The position numbers and the translations under genes were made by a program. 17,593 bases of DNA, taken from the NCBI GenBank assembly GCA_031400005.1, contig JANNPJ010000683.1:1-17593 (forward strand), given 5' to 3'. Origin of the DNA: JANNPJ01 sp031400005 (lineage in GTDB: Bacteria; Actinomycetota; Actinomycetes; Actinomycetales; Kineosporiaceae). The notes under the pieces were generated by a model. It was given only the letters and a program-made list of their open reading frames with translations. It did not search any database and was not told the origin of the DNA. Shown here in pieces: positions 1 through 6,758 of this stretch; the stretch's first letter is position 1; the number at the start of each line of letters is the position of its first letter.

Positions 1-1098
1 GCGTTCCTCGCCGCGCCGGTCGCCGACCAGCAGATGCCCGGCGATCGGGCCGTCGATCCGCAGCGGCACGATCACCGCCTCGCTTATCCCGCGGGCAGCC
101 AGGAACTCCATCTCGGCCGCCCCCTGGCCACGGACCAGCCGAAGCGTGTCGGGCGGAAAGGGCAGCGTCAGGTGGTGCGCACCGGCTTCGACCGGGCCGT
201 AGACCGACTCGCCATGGCGCAACGACCACAGGTGCGCACCGCCGTCGACGCCGGTCAGCAGCACCTCGGCGTAGTCGGCTCGGAGCAGGTCGGTGGACTG
301 GTTCAGCACGGAACGGACGACGTCCGCGGACCCGGGCGCTCCCGCGAGCGCATCGGACAGTTCGTAGAGTCGCTCCAGCCGGGTATGCCGATCGGACAGG
401 GCGGCGAAGGCTCGGTAACCCAGCAGCACGATCGCGCCCAGGACGGCGACCGGAACGGCGGCCTCGCCCCGGCTGAAGGCCAGCACCGGGACCACCCCGA
501 CCAGGCCAACCACTGCCGCTCCGGCGACGGACAGGAACATCACCCGGGCCATGGCTAGTTTCGCGATCTGGCCGTCCTCCCAGATCTGGACCCGCAGCAC
601 GGCCGCGGTGGCCAGCAGCGCGCCAGCTGCGGCGGCGAGGAGCGCGGCCAGGCAGCCCCGAAACCCGAGTGGGTCGGCACCGGACAGCACGGTCAGGAAC
701 GTCAGCTCGGCGATCGCCGTCCCGGCCAGGACCAACCCGCTGTTGAACCCGGCCTTGAGGACGGTCTGGCGGCGGTAAAGCAGGAACACCGCCAGGCTCC
801 CCACCAGCCGGCCAATCAGCAGGGACGACGGGGCGGCCAGGAACAGGCCAATCACCAGCGGCACCTCGCTCAGAGCGAGCAAGTGGTTCTGCTTGCGCAC
901 GCGCAGGTTGAGGACGCAGATCTCAGTGACGGCGAACAGGATTGCCAGCGTCCACCAGGGCAAAGACCGGAATCCGTCGAGCAGCACCGGCCGCTGCAGG
1001 AACAGCGGCAGCAGGCCGAACAGCGCCAGGACCACGCTGAACGCGGCGACCTTGCTGGTTGCGGCGGCGATCACCGGTGGCCTGCGGTGGAGGTTCAC
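1..1098 (-). CDS. Membrane-anchored GAF-domain signalling protein, N-terminal part (3' end outside window)
   Basis: The reverse strand is open without a stop from 1098 to the window edge (366 codons). The first about 230 residues are very hydrophobic, with about seven to eight membrane segments (for example residues 15-35, 49-65, 78-90, 100-107, 121-139, 149-168, 187-206, 215-230), like the MASE-type sensor modules of actinobacterial receptors. A short charged stretch (residues 233-250, SDRHTRLERLYELSDAL) leads into a GAF-like domain (about 245 to 366 and beyond; DLLRADYAEVLL and VIVPLRIDGPIAGHLLVGD are typical strands). In actinobacteria this arrangement usually precedes GGDEF/EAL c-di-GMP domains, but the output domain lies off the window, so a phosphatase or kinase is also possible. 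The GTG start at 1098 is preferred because AGGTGA (1105-1110 on the complement) lies 6 nt upstream. A second in-frame GTG is at 1074. Confidence 0.72.
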   Translation of the reverse strand, partial: MNLHRRPPVIAAATSKVAAFSVVLALFGLLPLFLQRPVLLDGFRSLPWWTLAILFAVTEICVLNLRVRKQNHLLALSEVPLVIGLFLAAPSSLLIGRLVGSLAVFLLYRRQTVLKAGFNSGLVLAGTAIAELTFLTVLSGADPLGFRGCLAALLAAAAGALLATAAVLRVQIWEDGQIAKLAMARVMFLSVAGAAVVGLVGVVPVLAFSRGEAAVPVAVLGAIVLLGYRAFAALSDRHTRLERLYELSDALAGAPGSADVVRSVLNQSTDLLRADYAEVLLTGVDGGAHLWSLRHGESVYGPVEAGAHHLTLPFPPDTLRLVRGQGAAEMEFLAARGISEAVIVPLRIDGPIAGHLLVGDRRGEER

Positions 1099-1356
1099 TG
1101 CTTGTCACCTGCTCAATCTTTACGAAGGAGCTCCAGTGCATCGCACTGCGTAGCGATCCGTCATCACTCAGTGCCGACATCCACCCCAGCGGCCGCAGAG
1201 TCACCCACCCTGAGCAACCGGTGGCGGAAGGCCGACCGGGTAATCCGTCCCAGTCGCGCCGGTTCGGTACCCGATGTGATCGACAGCGGGTGGCCAATCG
1301 CCCCGGCCGGGTGCACCCGTTCGGGTGGATCGGGCCGGAGCGGTAATCTTTCAGGG
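1099..1356. other. Divergent intergenic region, GAF protein / exonuclease III
   Basis: This 258-nt gap separates two divergent genes. It holds the Shine-Dalgarno site of the leftward gene (1105-1110) and the -10 hexamer of the rightward gene (1344-1349). I see no RNA gene or strong repeat in it. The long reading frame that crosses it in phase with exonuclease III has no family-like sequence before 1357 and is taken as fortuitous. Confidence 0.5.
1344..1349 (+). promoter_or_regulatory. -10 hexamer of a leaderless exonuclease III transcript
   Basis: TAATCT ends exactly 7 nt before the GTG at 1357, so transcription would begin at or next to the start codon. The purine-rich CAGGGG that touches the GTG is too close to act as a Shine-Dalgarno site. 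No clear -35 box is seen. Confidence 0.5.
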
Positions 1357-2139
1357 GTGCGAATCGCCACCTGGAACGTCAATTCGATGCGGGCCCGACT
1401 CGAGCGGGTCCAGGCCTGGCTGGAACGCAGCGACGTGGATGTGGTCGCGCTGCAGGAGACCAAGTGCCGCGACGACCAGTTCCCCACCTCCGTGTTCGAG
1501 GACCTGGGTTACCAGGTTGCGCATCTCGGGCACTCGCAGTGGAACGGTGTCGCGATCCTTTCTCGGGTAGGCCTGACCGACGTCGAAGCCGGCTTTCCCG
1601 GGATGCCGACCTGGGGTGATCCGTTGGCGGCGGAAGCGCGGGCGCTCGGCGCGACCTGCGGCGGGGTGCGGATCTGGAGCCTGTACGTGCCCAACGGGCG
1701 CACCTTGGACGACCCGCACCTGGCCTACAAACTGGACTGGCTGGCCGCGTTGCGCGAGGCCGGCCACGGCTGGCTGTCGGCGGACCCGAACGCGCAGATC
1801 GCCCTGGTCGGTGACTGGAACGTCGCACCGCTGGACGAGGACGTCTGGAGCATGGCGGCGTTCGAAGGCAGTACCCATGTCTCGGCTCCCGAGCGGGCCG
1901 CCTTCAACGCCGTTGTGGACGCCGGATTTGCGGACGTCGTCCGCCCGCACACACCTGGCGCCTTCACCTATTGGGACTACCAGCGACTGCGCTTTCCGAA
2001 GAAGGAGGGGATGCGAATCGACTTCGTTCTCGGTTCGCCCGCTCTGGCCGCGCGGGTCAAGGGCGCGAGCATTGACCGCGAGGAACGCAAGGGCAAGGGC
2101 GCCTCCGACCATGCACCGGTGATGGTCGACCTAACCTGA
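1357..2139 (+). CDS. xth: Exodeoxyribonuclease III (AP endonuclease, EEP family)
   Basis: This is a 260-aa enzyme of the ExoIII/ExoA class, which cleaves 5' of abasic sites and removes 3' nucleotides and blocking groups during base excision repair in the cytoplasm. All signature motifs are present: N-terminal RIATWNVNSMRARL (Asn7), LQETK with metal-binding Glu34, SLYVPNG (Tyr110), the GDWN motif with Asp153 and Asn155, RIDF with Asp222, and the C-terminal SDHAPV with Asp251-His252. Length fits the family (about 250-270 aa). The GTG at 1357 is chosen because the family begins directly at this beta-strand and a TAATCT -10 lies 7 nt upstream. An in-frame upstream extension to 883 lacks any family similarity. 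The gene appears to be monocistronic. Confidence 0.95.
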   Translation: MRIATWNVNSMRARLERVQAWLERSDVDVVALQETKCRDDQFPTSVFEDLGYQVAHLGHSQWNGVAILSRVGLTDVEAGFPGMPTWGDPLAAEARALGATCGGVRIWSLYVPNGRTLDDPHLAYKLDWLAALREAGHGWLSADPNAQIALVGDWNVAPLDEDVWSMAAFEGSTHVSAPERAAFNAVVDAGFADVVRPHTPGAFTYWDYQRLRFPKKEGMRIDFVLGSPALAARVKGASIDREERKGKGASDHAPVMVDLT

Positions 2140-2287
2140 ACCGAAAGTAACACTGAGCGACATTACGTGAGCACCGCAAGCACGGAACTGGCGCGATCCG
2201 GTACCGACGGTAATTTTCGTGGACGTATTTCAGGGCGATTGTCGGTATTCTGGTGCTGTTTTGACGCGGGGGTCGTAACAAAGGCCG

Positions 2288-2293
2288 TACGCT
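2288..2293 (+). promoter_or_regulatory. -10 hexamer, leaderless start of first S8 protease
   Basis: TACGCT lies 7 nt before the GTG at 2301, and no convincing Shine-Dalgarno site precedes that GTG. A TTGACG at 2261-2266 is the only -35-like hexamer, but the 21-nt spacing is long. This is an inferred site. Confidence 0.4.
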
Positions 2294-2300
2294 TCCGGCC

Positions 2301-4001
2301 GTGACGATGATTCAACAACGGACGAACGTGCGCTGCCCCGGGCTCTCCCGCGGGTTGACGGTTGCCGCCGTCTGGCTTGGCACCGCGGCCCTCGTAGTGG
2401 GCGGTTCAACGTCGGCCGTTGCCAGACCTCTGGAGCATGAGGGGCAATCGCCGACGGGCGCCACCGAGGCGTACACACAGGCCGACATCGTCGCGCCCAC
2501 GCAGACCCCCACCGCCGAAGGGTCAGCGACCCTCGATGGTCCCTCTCTCGCTGACGCGCCCGGCGAGTACGTCGTCGTCCTGAATGATGGCGCCGCGATT
2601 CCGGCCGAGATGTCGAATCAGGTGAAGACGGCTGTCGCTCGCGGGCGCAAACTAGGTGCAGAGGTGGAGCAGGAGTACACCTCTGCGCTGACCGGCTACT
2701 CAGCCACGCTCAGTGATACCGAGCTGGCCGCCGTGCGAGCCGACCCGACGGTCGCCTATGTGCAGCCGAACCACCGGTACCGAGTCAGCGGCCTGCGGCA
2801 GAAGAACCCGATCTCTTGGGGCCTGGACCGGATCGACCAGCGGTCGCTGCCGCTGAACAAGCTGTACACCGCCACTGCCACCGGCGCCGGCGTGACCGCC
2901 TACGTCATCGACACCGGTCTGGCCTTCGGCCACCCGGACCTTCCGCATGCGGAGGCCGGGCTGAGCGTCATCGACGGCGGCCCCGAGGACTGCAACGGCC
3001 ACGGTACCCATGTCGCCGGAACCATCGGTGGCACCGAGTTCGGGGTGGCCAAGGACGTCAGGCTGGTGCCGATCCGGGTCTTCGACTGCTCCGGAGAAGG
3101 AAGCACGGCGGATATCGTCGCGGGCATCGAACTGGTCCTGCAGCAGCCGGTGACCGGGCCTCGTGTGGTCAACATGAGCCTCGGCGCGGACGGGATCGAC
3201 CCCGCGGTGGACAACGGCGTGAAGCGGATGATCAGCGCCGGAATCACGGTCATGCTTGCCGCGGGCAACAAGGGCGTGAATGCCTGCAGCGCCTCCCCGG
3301 GCCACGTCCGGGCGGCGATCACGATCGGAGCCACGAACAAGAAGGATCAGCGCCCTCGCTTCTCCAACTACGGCAGTTGCGTGGACCTGTATGCGCCCGG
3401 GGTCGGCATCGACTCGGCTTACCTGGCTAACCGGAAAACGGGGCGGTGGCAATACGCGACGCTGTCCGGCACCTCGATGGCCGCGCCGCACGTGACCGGC
3501 ACAGTGGCAATGTTCCTGGAGCGACACCCGAACGCCACCCCGGCCCAGGTGCAGGCTGCCCTGATCAAGTCGGCCACCAAGAACAAGGTCACGAAGGTCA
3601 GCAAGAAGTGGCCGCGGCTGATGCTGATGGCGCTGCAGAAGGTGGCCGCACCGGCAAGCGTCACCGGCGGGAACAAACTGCGCGCGAACGAAACCCTGGT
3701 CCGTGGCAACACGCTGTGCAGCAGCAGCGGGGCGTACTGCCTGGACCACAGCTCCACCGGAAAGCTCCGGCTACGTAAGGTGAAGGGCGCGAACAAGCGG
3801 GTCGTCTGGTCGGCGGGCAAGAATGCCGCCTGGACCGGGCTGACCGACACCGGAACGCTCAGCTCGTCCGACGCTTACGGACGCCGGGTATGGACGAGCG
3901 GGAGCACCGGCGGGCCATCAACGCTGTACATCATCTCTTCGGGATATTTCAAGATTCAGCAGGACGCGGACGCCAAGGTGCTCTGGTCCAGCCGGCGCTG
4001 A
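2301..4001 (+). CDS. Secreted S8 family (proteinase K-like) serine protease with C-terminal bulb-lectin-like domain
   Basis: This 566-aa extracellular endopeptidase has a Sec signal peptide (hydrophobic residues 19-35, probable cleavage after AVA at 41) and a spacer rich in Thr and Ala. An inhibitor I9 propeptide follows (about 88-161, GEYVVVLND to AYVQPNHRYR), then the S8 catalytic domain (about 172-448). The catalytic triad is Asp204 (YVIDTG), His234 (GHGTHVAG) and Ser392 (SGTSMAAPH), with oxyanion Asn323 (AAGN). Cysteines at 231, 263, 329 and 360 may form disulfides. Residues about 455-566 resemble one bulb-type (mannose-binding) lectin module, with degenerate repeats such as WTGLTDTGTLSSSDAYGRRVW, so sugar binding may be weakened. 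It is a tandem paralogue of the gene at 4398. ATG at 2307 is an alternative start; GTG is preferred for the -10 spacing. Confidence 0.93.
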   Translation: MTMIQQRTNVRCPGLSRGLTVAAVWLGTAALVVGGSTSAVARPLEHEGQSPTGATEAYTQADIVAPTQTPTAEGSATLDGPSLADAPGEYVVVLNDGAAIPAEMSNQVKTAVARGRKLGAEVEQEYTSALTGYSATLSDTELAAVRADPTVAYVQPNHRYRVSGLRQKNPISWGLDRIDQRSLPLNKLYTATATGAGVTAYVIDTGLAFGHPDLPHAEAGLSVIDGGPEDCNGHGTHVAGTIGGTEFGVAKDVRLVPIRVFDCSGEGSTADIVAGIELVLQQPVTGPRVVNMSLGADGIDPAVDNGVKRMISAGITVMLAAGNKGVNACSASPGHVRAAITIGATNKKDQRPRFSNYGSCVDLYAPGVGIDSAYLANRKTGRWQYATLSGTSMAAPHVTGTVAMFLERHPNATPAQVQAALIKSATKNKVTKVSKKWPRLMLMALQKVAAPASVTGGNKLRANETLVRGNTLCSSSGAYCLDHSSTGKLRLRKVKGANKRVVWSAGKNAAWTGLTDTGTLSSSDAYGRRVWTSGSTGGPSTLYIISSGYFKIQQDADAKVLWSSRR

Positions 4002-4065
4002 CCCGAGCGCCTGTGCGAGGCACCCGTGCCGTGCTCAGCCGCGAGGCGCGCGCCAAACTGCCGCC

Positions 4066-4280
4066 GATCAGACCCTGTTGGCTAATTGGCTGAACTCAAC
4101 GTGGGCGGCACGTCAGCCCCGGCGTGCCCGTTTCCTCGACTTCGTCGCGCACGATGACCCCCTAGCCGGGTCAAAACGCGCGACCACGTCGACGCAGCAC
4201 CCGAGCAACCGTGCATGATCACGGCAAAAGTGAGGGTCTCCTTCGCTACCGACGGGGGAATTGGCCAGCAGGGTCTGATC
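4066..4280. repeat. MITE-like segment bounded by 22-nt inverted repeats
   Basis: The left arm (4066-4087, beginning GATCAGACCCTG) and right arm (4259-4280, ending CAGGGTCTGATC) are inverse complements at 20 of 22 positions. They enclose about 170 nt without a gene. No clear target-site duplication flanks them. It could be a small non-autonomous element or two copies of a dispersed palindromic repeat. Confidence 0.55.
4203..4234 (+). repeat. Dispersed intergenic repeat, copy 1
   Basis: A 32-nt sequence (GAGCAACCGTGCATGATCAC and following bases) is repeated at 6694-6725 with 30 of 32 identities. Both copies lie in gaps flanking the second protease gene. Copy 1 lacks the partner arm that makes copy 2 a hairpin. 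Confidence 0.75.
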
Positions 4281-4384
4281 ACGGCGAGGTTTTGGGCAGG
4301 CGCCGAATAAGCCATCGGGGTACAGCTGCTGGGTGGAAATCGGCAGGCACTGCGAGACACGCAATGCTCACGAGGTGTAGCACG

Positions 4385-4390
4385 TAAGAT
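4385..4390 (+). promoter_or_regulatory. -10 hexamer, leaderless start of second S8 protease
   Basis: TAAGAT ends 7 nt before the GTG at 4398, the same geometry as at the first protease. No Shine-Dalgarno site is visible upstream of that GTG. Confidence 0.5.
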
Positions 4391-4397
4391 ACGCTGC

Positions 4398-6605
4398 GTG
4401 ACAGCGACTCAGTGGGGCGGCGCTGCCGTCGGCGCGCCCGGACCTCCACTCCCCCGACGTCCCGCCGGGTCCGTGATCGCCGGGTCTGGGATCGCCATCG
4501 GGCCTGGGATCGCCATTGCGGCGGCGATGGCCATCGGTTTGGTCATCTCGGGCCTTCCCGCTGCGCCAGCCACCGCTAGCTCAGGAATCCCCGAGGTGCC
4601 GGGCCCCGTGGTGCTGGCTCCCCTGCTGGGTGCCTCGGCCCACGGTGTGATCCCGGGCGAGTACATCGTCGTCCTGAAGGACCGCCCTGGCCTGCCCGTC
4701 CGCTCTGGCCTGCCCGTCCACTCCGACCTGCAGAACCGCTCTGAACCACGAGCCAGCTCCGGGCTGCGGATCGCCGGGCTGGGCGAACCCTCGTCCGCCG
4801 ATCTGGTCGCCGCGGCCGTGGCTCGAGGCCGCAAGGCCGGCGCGGTGGTCACCCAGCAGTACACCCGGGCGCTCCGCGGTTATGGGGCTGACCTGGAGGC
4901 GGACGAGCTTGCGCAGGTCCGGACCGACCCGGCCGTCGCCTATGTCCAGGCGAACCAGAGGTACCGGGCCAGCGACGTCCAGACCGATGCGCCCTGGGGG
5001 CTTGACCGGCTCGATCAGCGCAGCCGTCCGCTGAGCGGCGCGTACACCCACGCCGCAACTGGTGCCGGAGTCACCGCGTACGTCGTCGATACCGGCATCC
5101 GCAGCACTCATCTGGACTTCACCATGAACTCGGCCGGGACTGCCGTCCCGTCCCGAGTCGTGGGTGGGATCTCGAAACTGACGGACGACGCCAGCACGGC
5201 CGACTGCCTGGGGCACGGCACTCACGTTGCCGGCACCATCGGTGGCACCACCTACGGCGTGGCAAAGCAGGTCACTCTTGTGCCGGTGCGGGTACTCGAC
5301 TGCGACGGGGTCAGCAGCAGCCAAATCGTCGCGCAGGGACTTGACTGGATCGTTGGCGACCACACGACCGGCCCAGCGGTGGCAAACCTCAGCCTGACCA
5401 ACGAGGGCGGTGCCGACCTGGTGGTCGAGGAAGCCGTCCAGCGAATGATCACCGACGGCATCACCCCCGTCATCGCCGCTGGAAATGGCGTATATGACAG
5501 GGAAACTCAGGATTACCGCGGAGTGGGCGCCTGTTCGGTCTCCCCGAGCCGGGTTCGGGCCGCGATCACGGTCGGTGCCACGACGAGAACCGATGCCCGC
5601 GCCGGGTTCTCCAACTACGGCTCGTGCGTGGATCTGTACGCGCCTGGGGTAGGCATCGAGTCAGACTCGTACCTCGACGACGGCCTGATAGAGACGATGA
5701 GCGGCACATCGATGGCCGCCCCGCATGTCGCCGGTGCCGCAGCGCTCTACCTTCAGGATCATCCGACCGCGACGCCGGCCCAGGTACAGGCCGCGCTGAT
5801 CGCCGCTTCGACGGCGAACAAGGTGACGAATGTCAGCACGCGATGGCCACGTCGGCTGTTGTTCTCCCTGCCTCTCGTGACCGCGCCGGCGGCGACCACG
5901 ACCGCGGGGGCGATCACCTCCGGCACGGCACTGCTGCGCGGGTCGAAAATCTGTAGTCCGAATACCCTGTACTGCCTTTCGCAGCGGACGAGCGACGGGA
6001 AGCTGGTGCTGACCAAGCCTGGAGGTCGGCAGTTGTGGACCAACAACCGGACGGCGGCCTGGACGACGGTGGACGCCGGCGGCAACTTGGTCTCGTACGA
6101 TGCCTATGGCCAATGGATGTGGTCCAGCCGCACCGCACGGACCGGACCGAACACCTTGCGGGTGCAGGATCGGGGCAACCTGGCGCTGGTGAACGACCTC
6201 ACCGCATCGGTCCTATGGACCAGCGGACCCGCGCAGAAGCTCGCGCCGACGCAGGTCACGAATGCCGTCGCAACGCTCAGCACCGGCAAGGCGCTGTATC
6301 GATCGGGATCCCAGTTACGTTCCAAGAATGGCCTTTTCACGCTCAAAGTAGCGAGCAATGGCGATCTCGTGCTGGCCAAGGGTCGAACCAGGCTCTGGCA
6401 CTCCGGTATCCGGGACGGCGATTGGTTGACCATGCGTCCGGACGGCAACCTGGTCTACTACCGCAGTGACGGCGTCGCCGTGTGGAAGACCGGGACCGGC
6501 GGGCAGGGTGCCGCCCGCCTGACCCTGCGAGACAGTGGCAACCTGGTGCTGGTTCGCCTCGCCGACCAAAAGGTCCTGTGGTCAACGAAAACCTCCAACG
6601 CCTAG
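4398..6605 (+). CDS. Secreted S8 family (proteinase K-like) serine protease with two bulb-type lectin modules
   Basis: This 735-aa paralogue of the upstream protease has an N-terminus with a long proline-containing n-region, then a hydrophobic Gly/Ala/Ile stretch (26-58) ending in ATA, which looks like an unusually long signal peptide. The I9 propeptide (about 86-190) carries an insertion of about 30 residues (95-130) that includes a GLPVRS/GLPVHS duplication. In the catalytic domain (about 199-495) the triad is Asp231, His273 and Ser438, with oxyanion Asn363. Two beta-prism lectin-like modules follow (about 505-610 and 620-733). They have repeats of the GNLV type (DAGGNLVSY, PDGNLVYY, DSGNLVLV), closer to the mannose-binding consensus QxDxNxVxY than in the first protease. 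This points to an exoenzyme that binds glycans or cell-wall sugars while it digests protein. Confidence 0.93.
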   Translation: MTATQWGGAAVGAPGPPLPRRPAGSVIAGSGIAIGPGIAIAAAMAIGLVISGLPAAPATASSGIPEVPGPVVLAPLLGASAHGVIPGEYIVVLKDRPGLPVRSGLPVHSDLQNRSEPRASSGLRIAGLGEPSSADLVAAAVARGRKAGAVVTQQYTRALRGYGADLEADELAQVRTDPAVAYVQANQRYRASDVQTDAPWGLDRLDQRSRPLSGAYTHAATGAGVTAYVVDTGIRSTHLDFTMNSAGTAVPSRVVGGISKLTDDASTADCLGHGTHVAGTIGGTTYGVAKQVTLVPVRVLDCDGVSSSQIVAQGLDWIVGDHTTGPAVANLSLTNEGGADLVVEEAVQRMITDGITPVIAAGNGVYDRETQDYRGVGACSVSPSRVRAAITVGATTRTDARAGFSNYGSCVDLYAPGVGIESDSYLDDGLIETMSGTSMAAPHVAGAAALYLQDHPTATPAQVQAALIAASTANKVTNVSTRWPRRLLFSLPLVTAPAATTTAGAITSGTALLRGSKICSPNTLYCLSQRTSDGKLVLTKPGGRQLWTNNRTAAWTTVDAGGNLVSYDAYGQWMWSSRTARTGPNTLRVQDRGNLALVNDLTASVLWTSGPAQKLAPTQVTNAVATLSTGKALYRSGSQLRSKNGLFTLKVASNGDLVLAKGRTRLWHSGIRDGDWLTMRPDGNLVYYRSDGVAVWKTGTGGQGAARLTLRDSGNLVLVRLADQKVLWSTKTSNA
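4468..4521 (+). repeat. 18-nt tandem duplication in the signal-peptide coding region
   Basis: CTGGGATCGCCAT occurs at 4486-4498 and 4504-4516, with a degenerate unit before it (around 4468-4485). The 18-nt period encodes six-residue units (GIAIGP/GIAIAA) and lengthens the hydrophobic core of the signal peptide. Confidence 0.6.
4687..4722 (+). repeat. 18-nt tandem duplication in the propeptide coding region
   Basis: CTGGCCTGCCCGTCC occurs at 4687-4701 and 4705-4719, encoding GLPVRS then GLPVHS. It lies in an insertion that the upstream paralogue lacks. Confidence 0.7.
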
Positions 6606-6664
6606 ATCCTGCCAGCATGCTGCCAATCCCCACTGGTGCTGGATGAACGACTAAACCCTGCGGC

Positions 6665-6711
6665 GATCATGCACGGTTTCTCCCCACCCGAGGGAGCAAC
6701 CGTGCATGATC
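6665..6711. terminator. Strong hairpin between convergent protease and clpB genes (bidirectional terminator or REP-like repeat)
   Basis: Arms GATCATGCACGGTT (6665-6678) and AACCGTGCATGATC (6698-6711) are perfect inverse complements. After one mismatch the stem continues with CTCCC (6680-6684) and GGGAG (6692-6696), leaving a 7-nt loop. It lies between the convergent stops at 6605 and 6759, a natural place for a shared terminator. No U-tract follows, as is common in high-GC actinobacteria. Confidence 0.6.
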
Positions 6712-6725
6712 ACGGCAGAAATGAG
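6694..6725 (+). repeat. Dispersed intergenic repeat, copy 2
   Basis: This matches 4203-4234 at 30 of 32 positions and overlaps the right arm of the hairpin at 6665-6711. The core CCGTGCATGATCACGG is a near-palindrome. Confidence 0.75.
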
Positions 6726-6758
6726 ACCGGCGCGGCGAGCAAGGCGGCGGGCGGGGAT

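Larger units (their letters stand above)
4002..4397. other. Intergenic region between the two proteases, repeat-rich
   Basis: The 396-nt gap has no convincing gene; a 92-codon reverse frame (4082-4360) has no recognisable family. It contains a long inverted repeat (4066-4087 with 4259-4280), one copy of a 32-nt dispersed repeat that recurs after the second protease (4203-4234), another GATCACGGC core at 4277-4285, and the -10 of the downstream gene (4385-4390). Confidence 0.6.

Noticed and set aside
34..558. 174-codon forward frame in the GAF-protein region
   Set aside because: The reverse strand is open throughout and encodes recognisable membrane and GAF sequence; the forward product is His/Gln/Arg-rich junk.
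883..1356. N-terminal extension of exonuclease III to an upstream in-frame start
   Set aside because: The added 158 residues have no family similarity, overlap the divergent GAF gene and its Shine-Dalgarno site, and the enzyme family begins at 1357.
1351..2112. 253-codon reverse frame opposite exonuclease III
   Set aside because: The forward strand encodes every ExoIII motif and the reverse product is Arg/Gly-rich with no domain.
2700..3749. 349-codon reverse frame opposite the first protease
   Set aside because: It is a shadow of the S8 catalytic domain, which carries the complete triad on the forward strand.
4082..4360. 92-codon reverse-strand reading frame between the proteases
   Set aside because: It crosses the repeat segment, has no recognisable domain or good ribosome-binding site, and its sequence is explained by the dispersed repeats.
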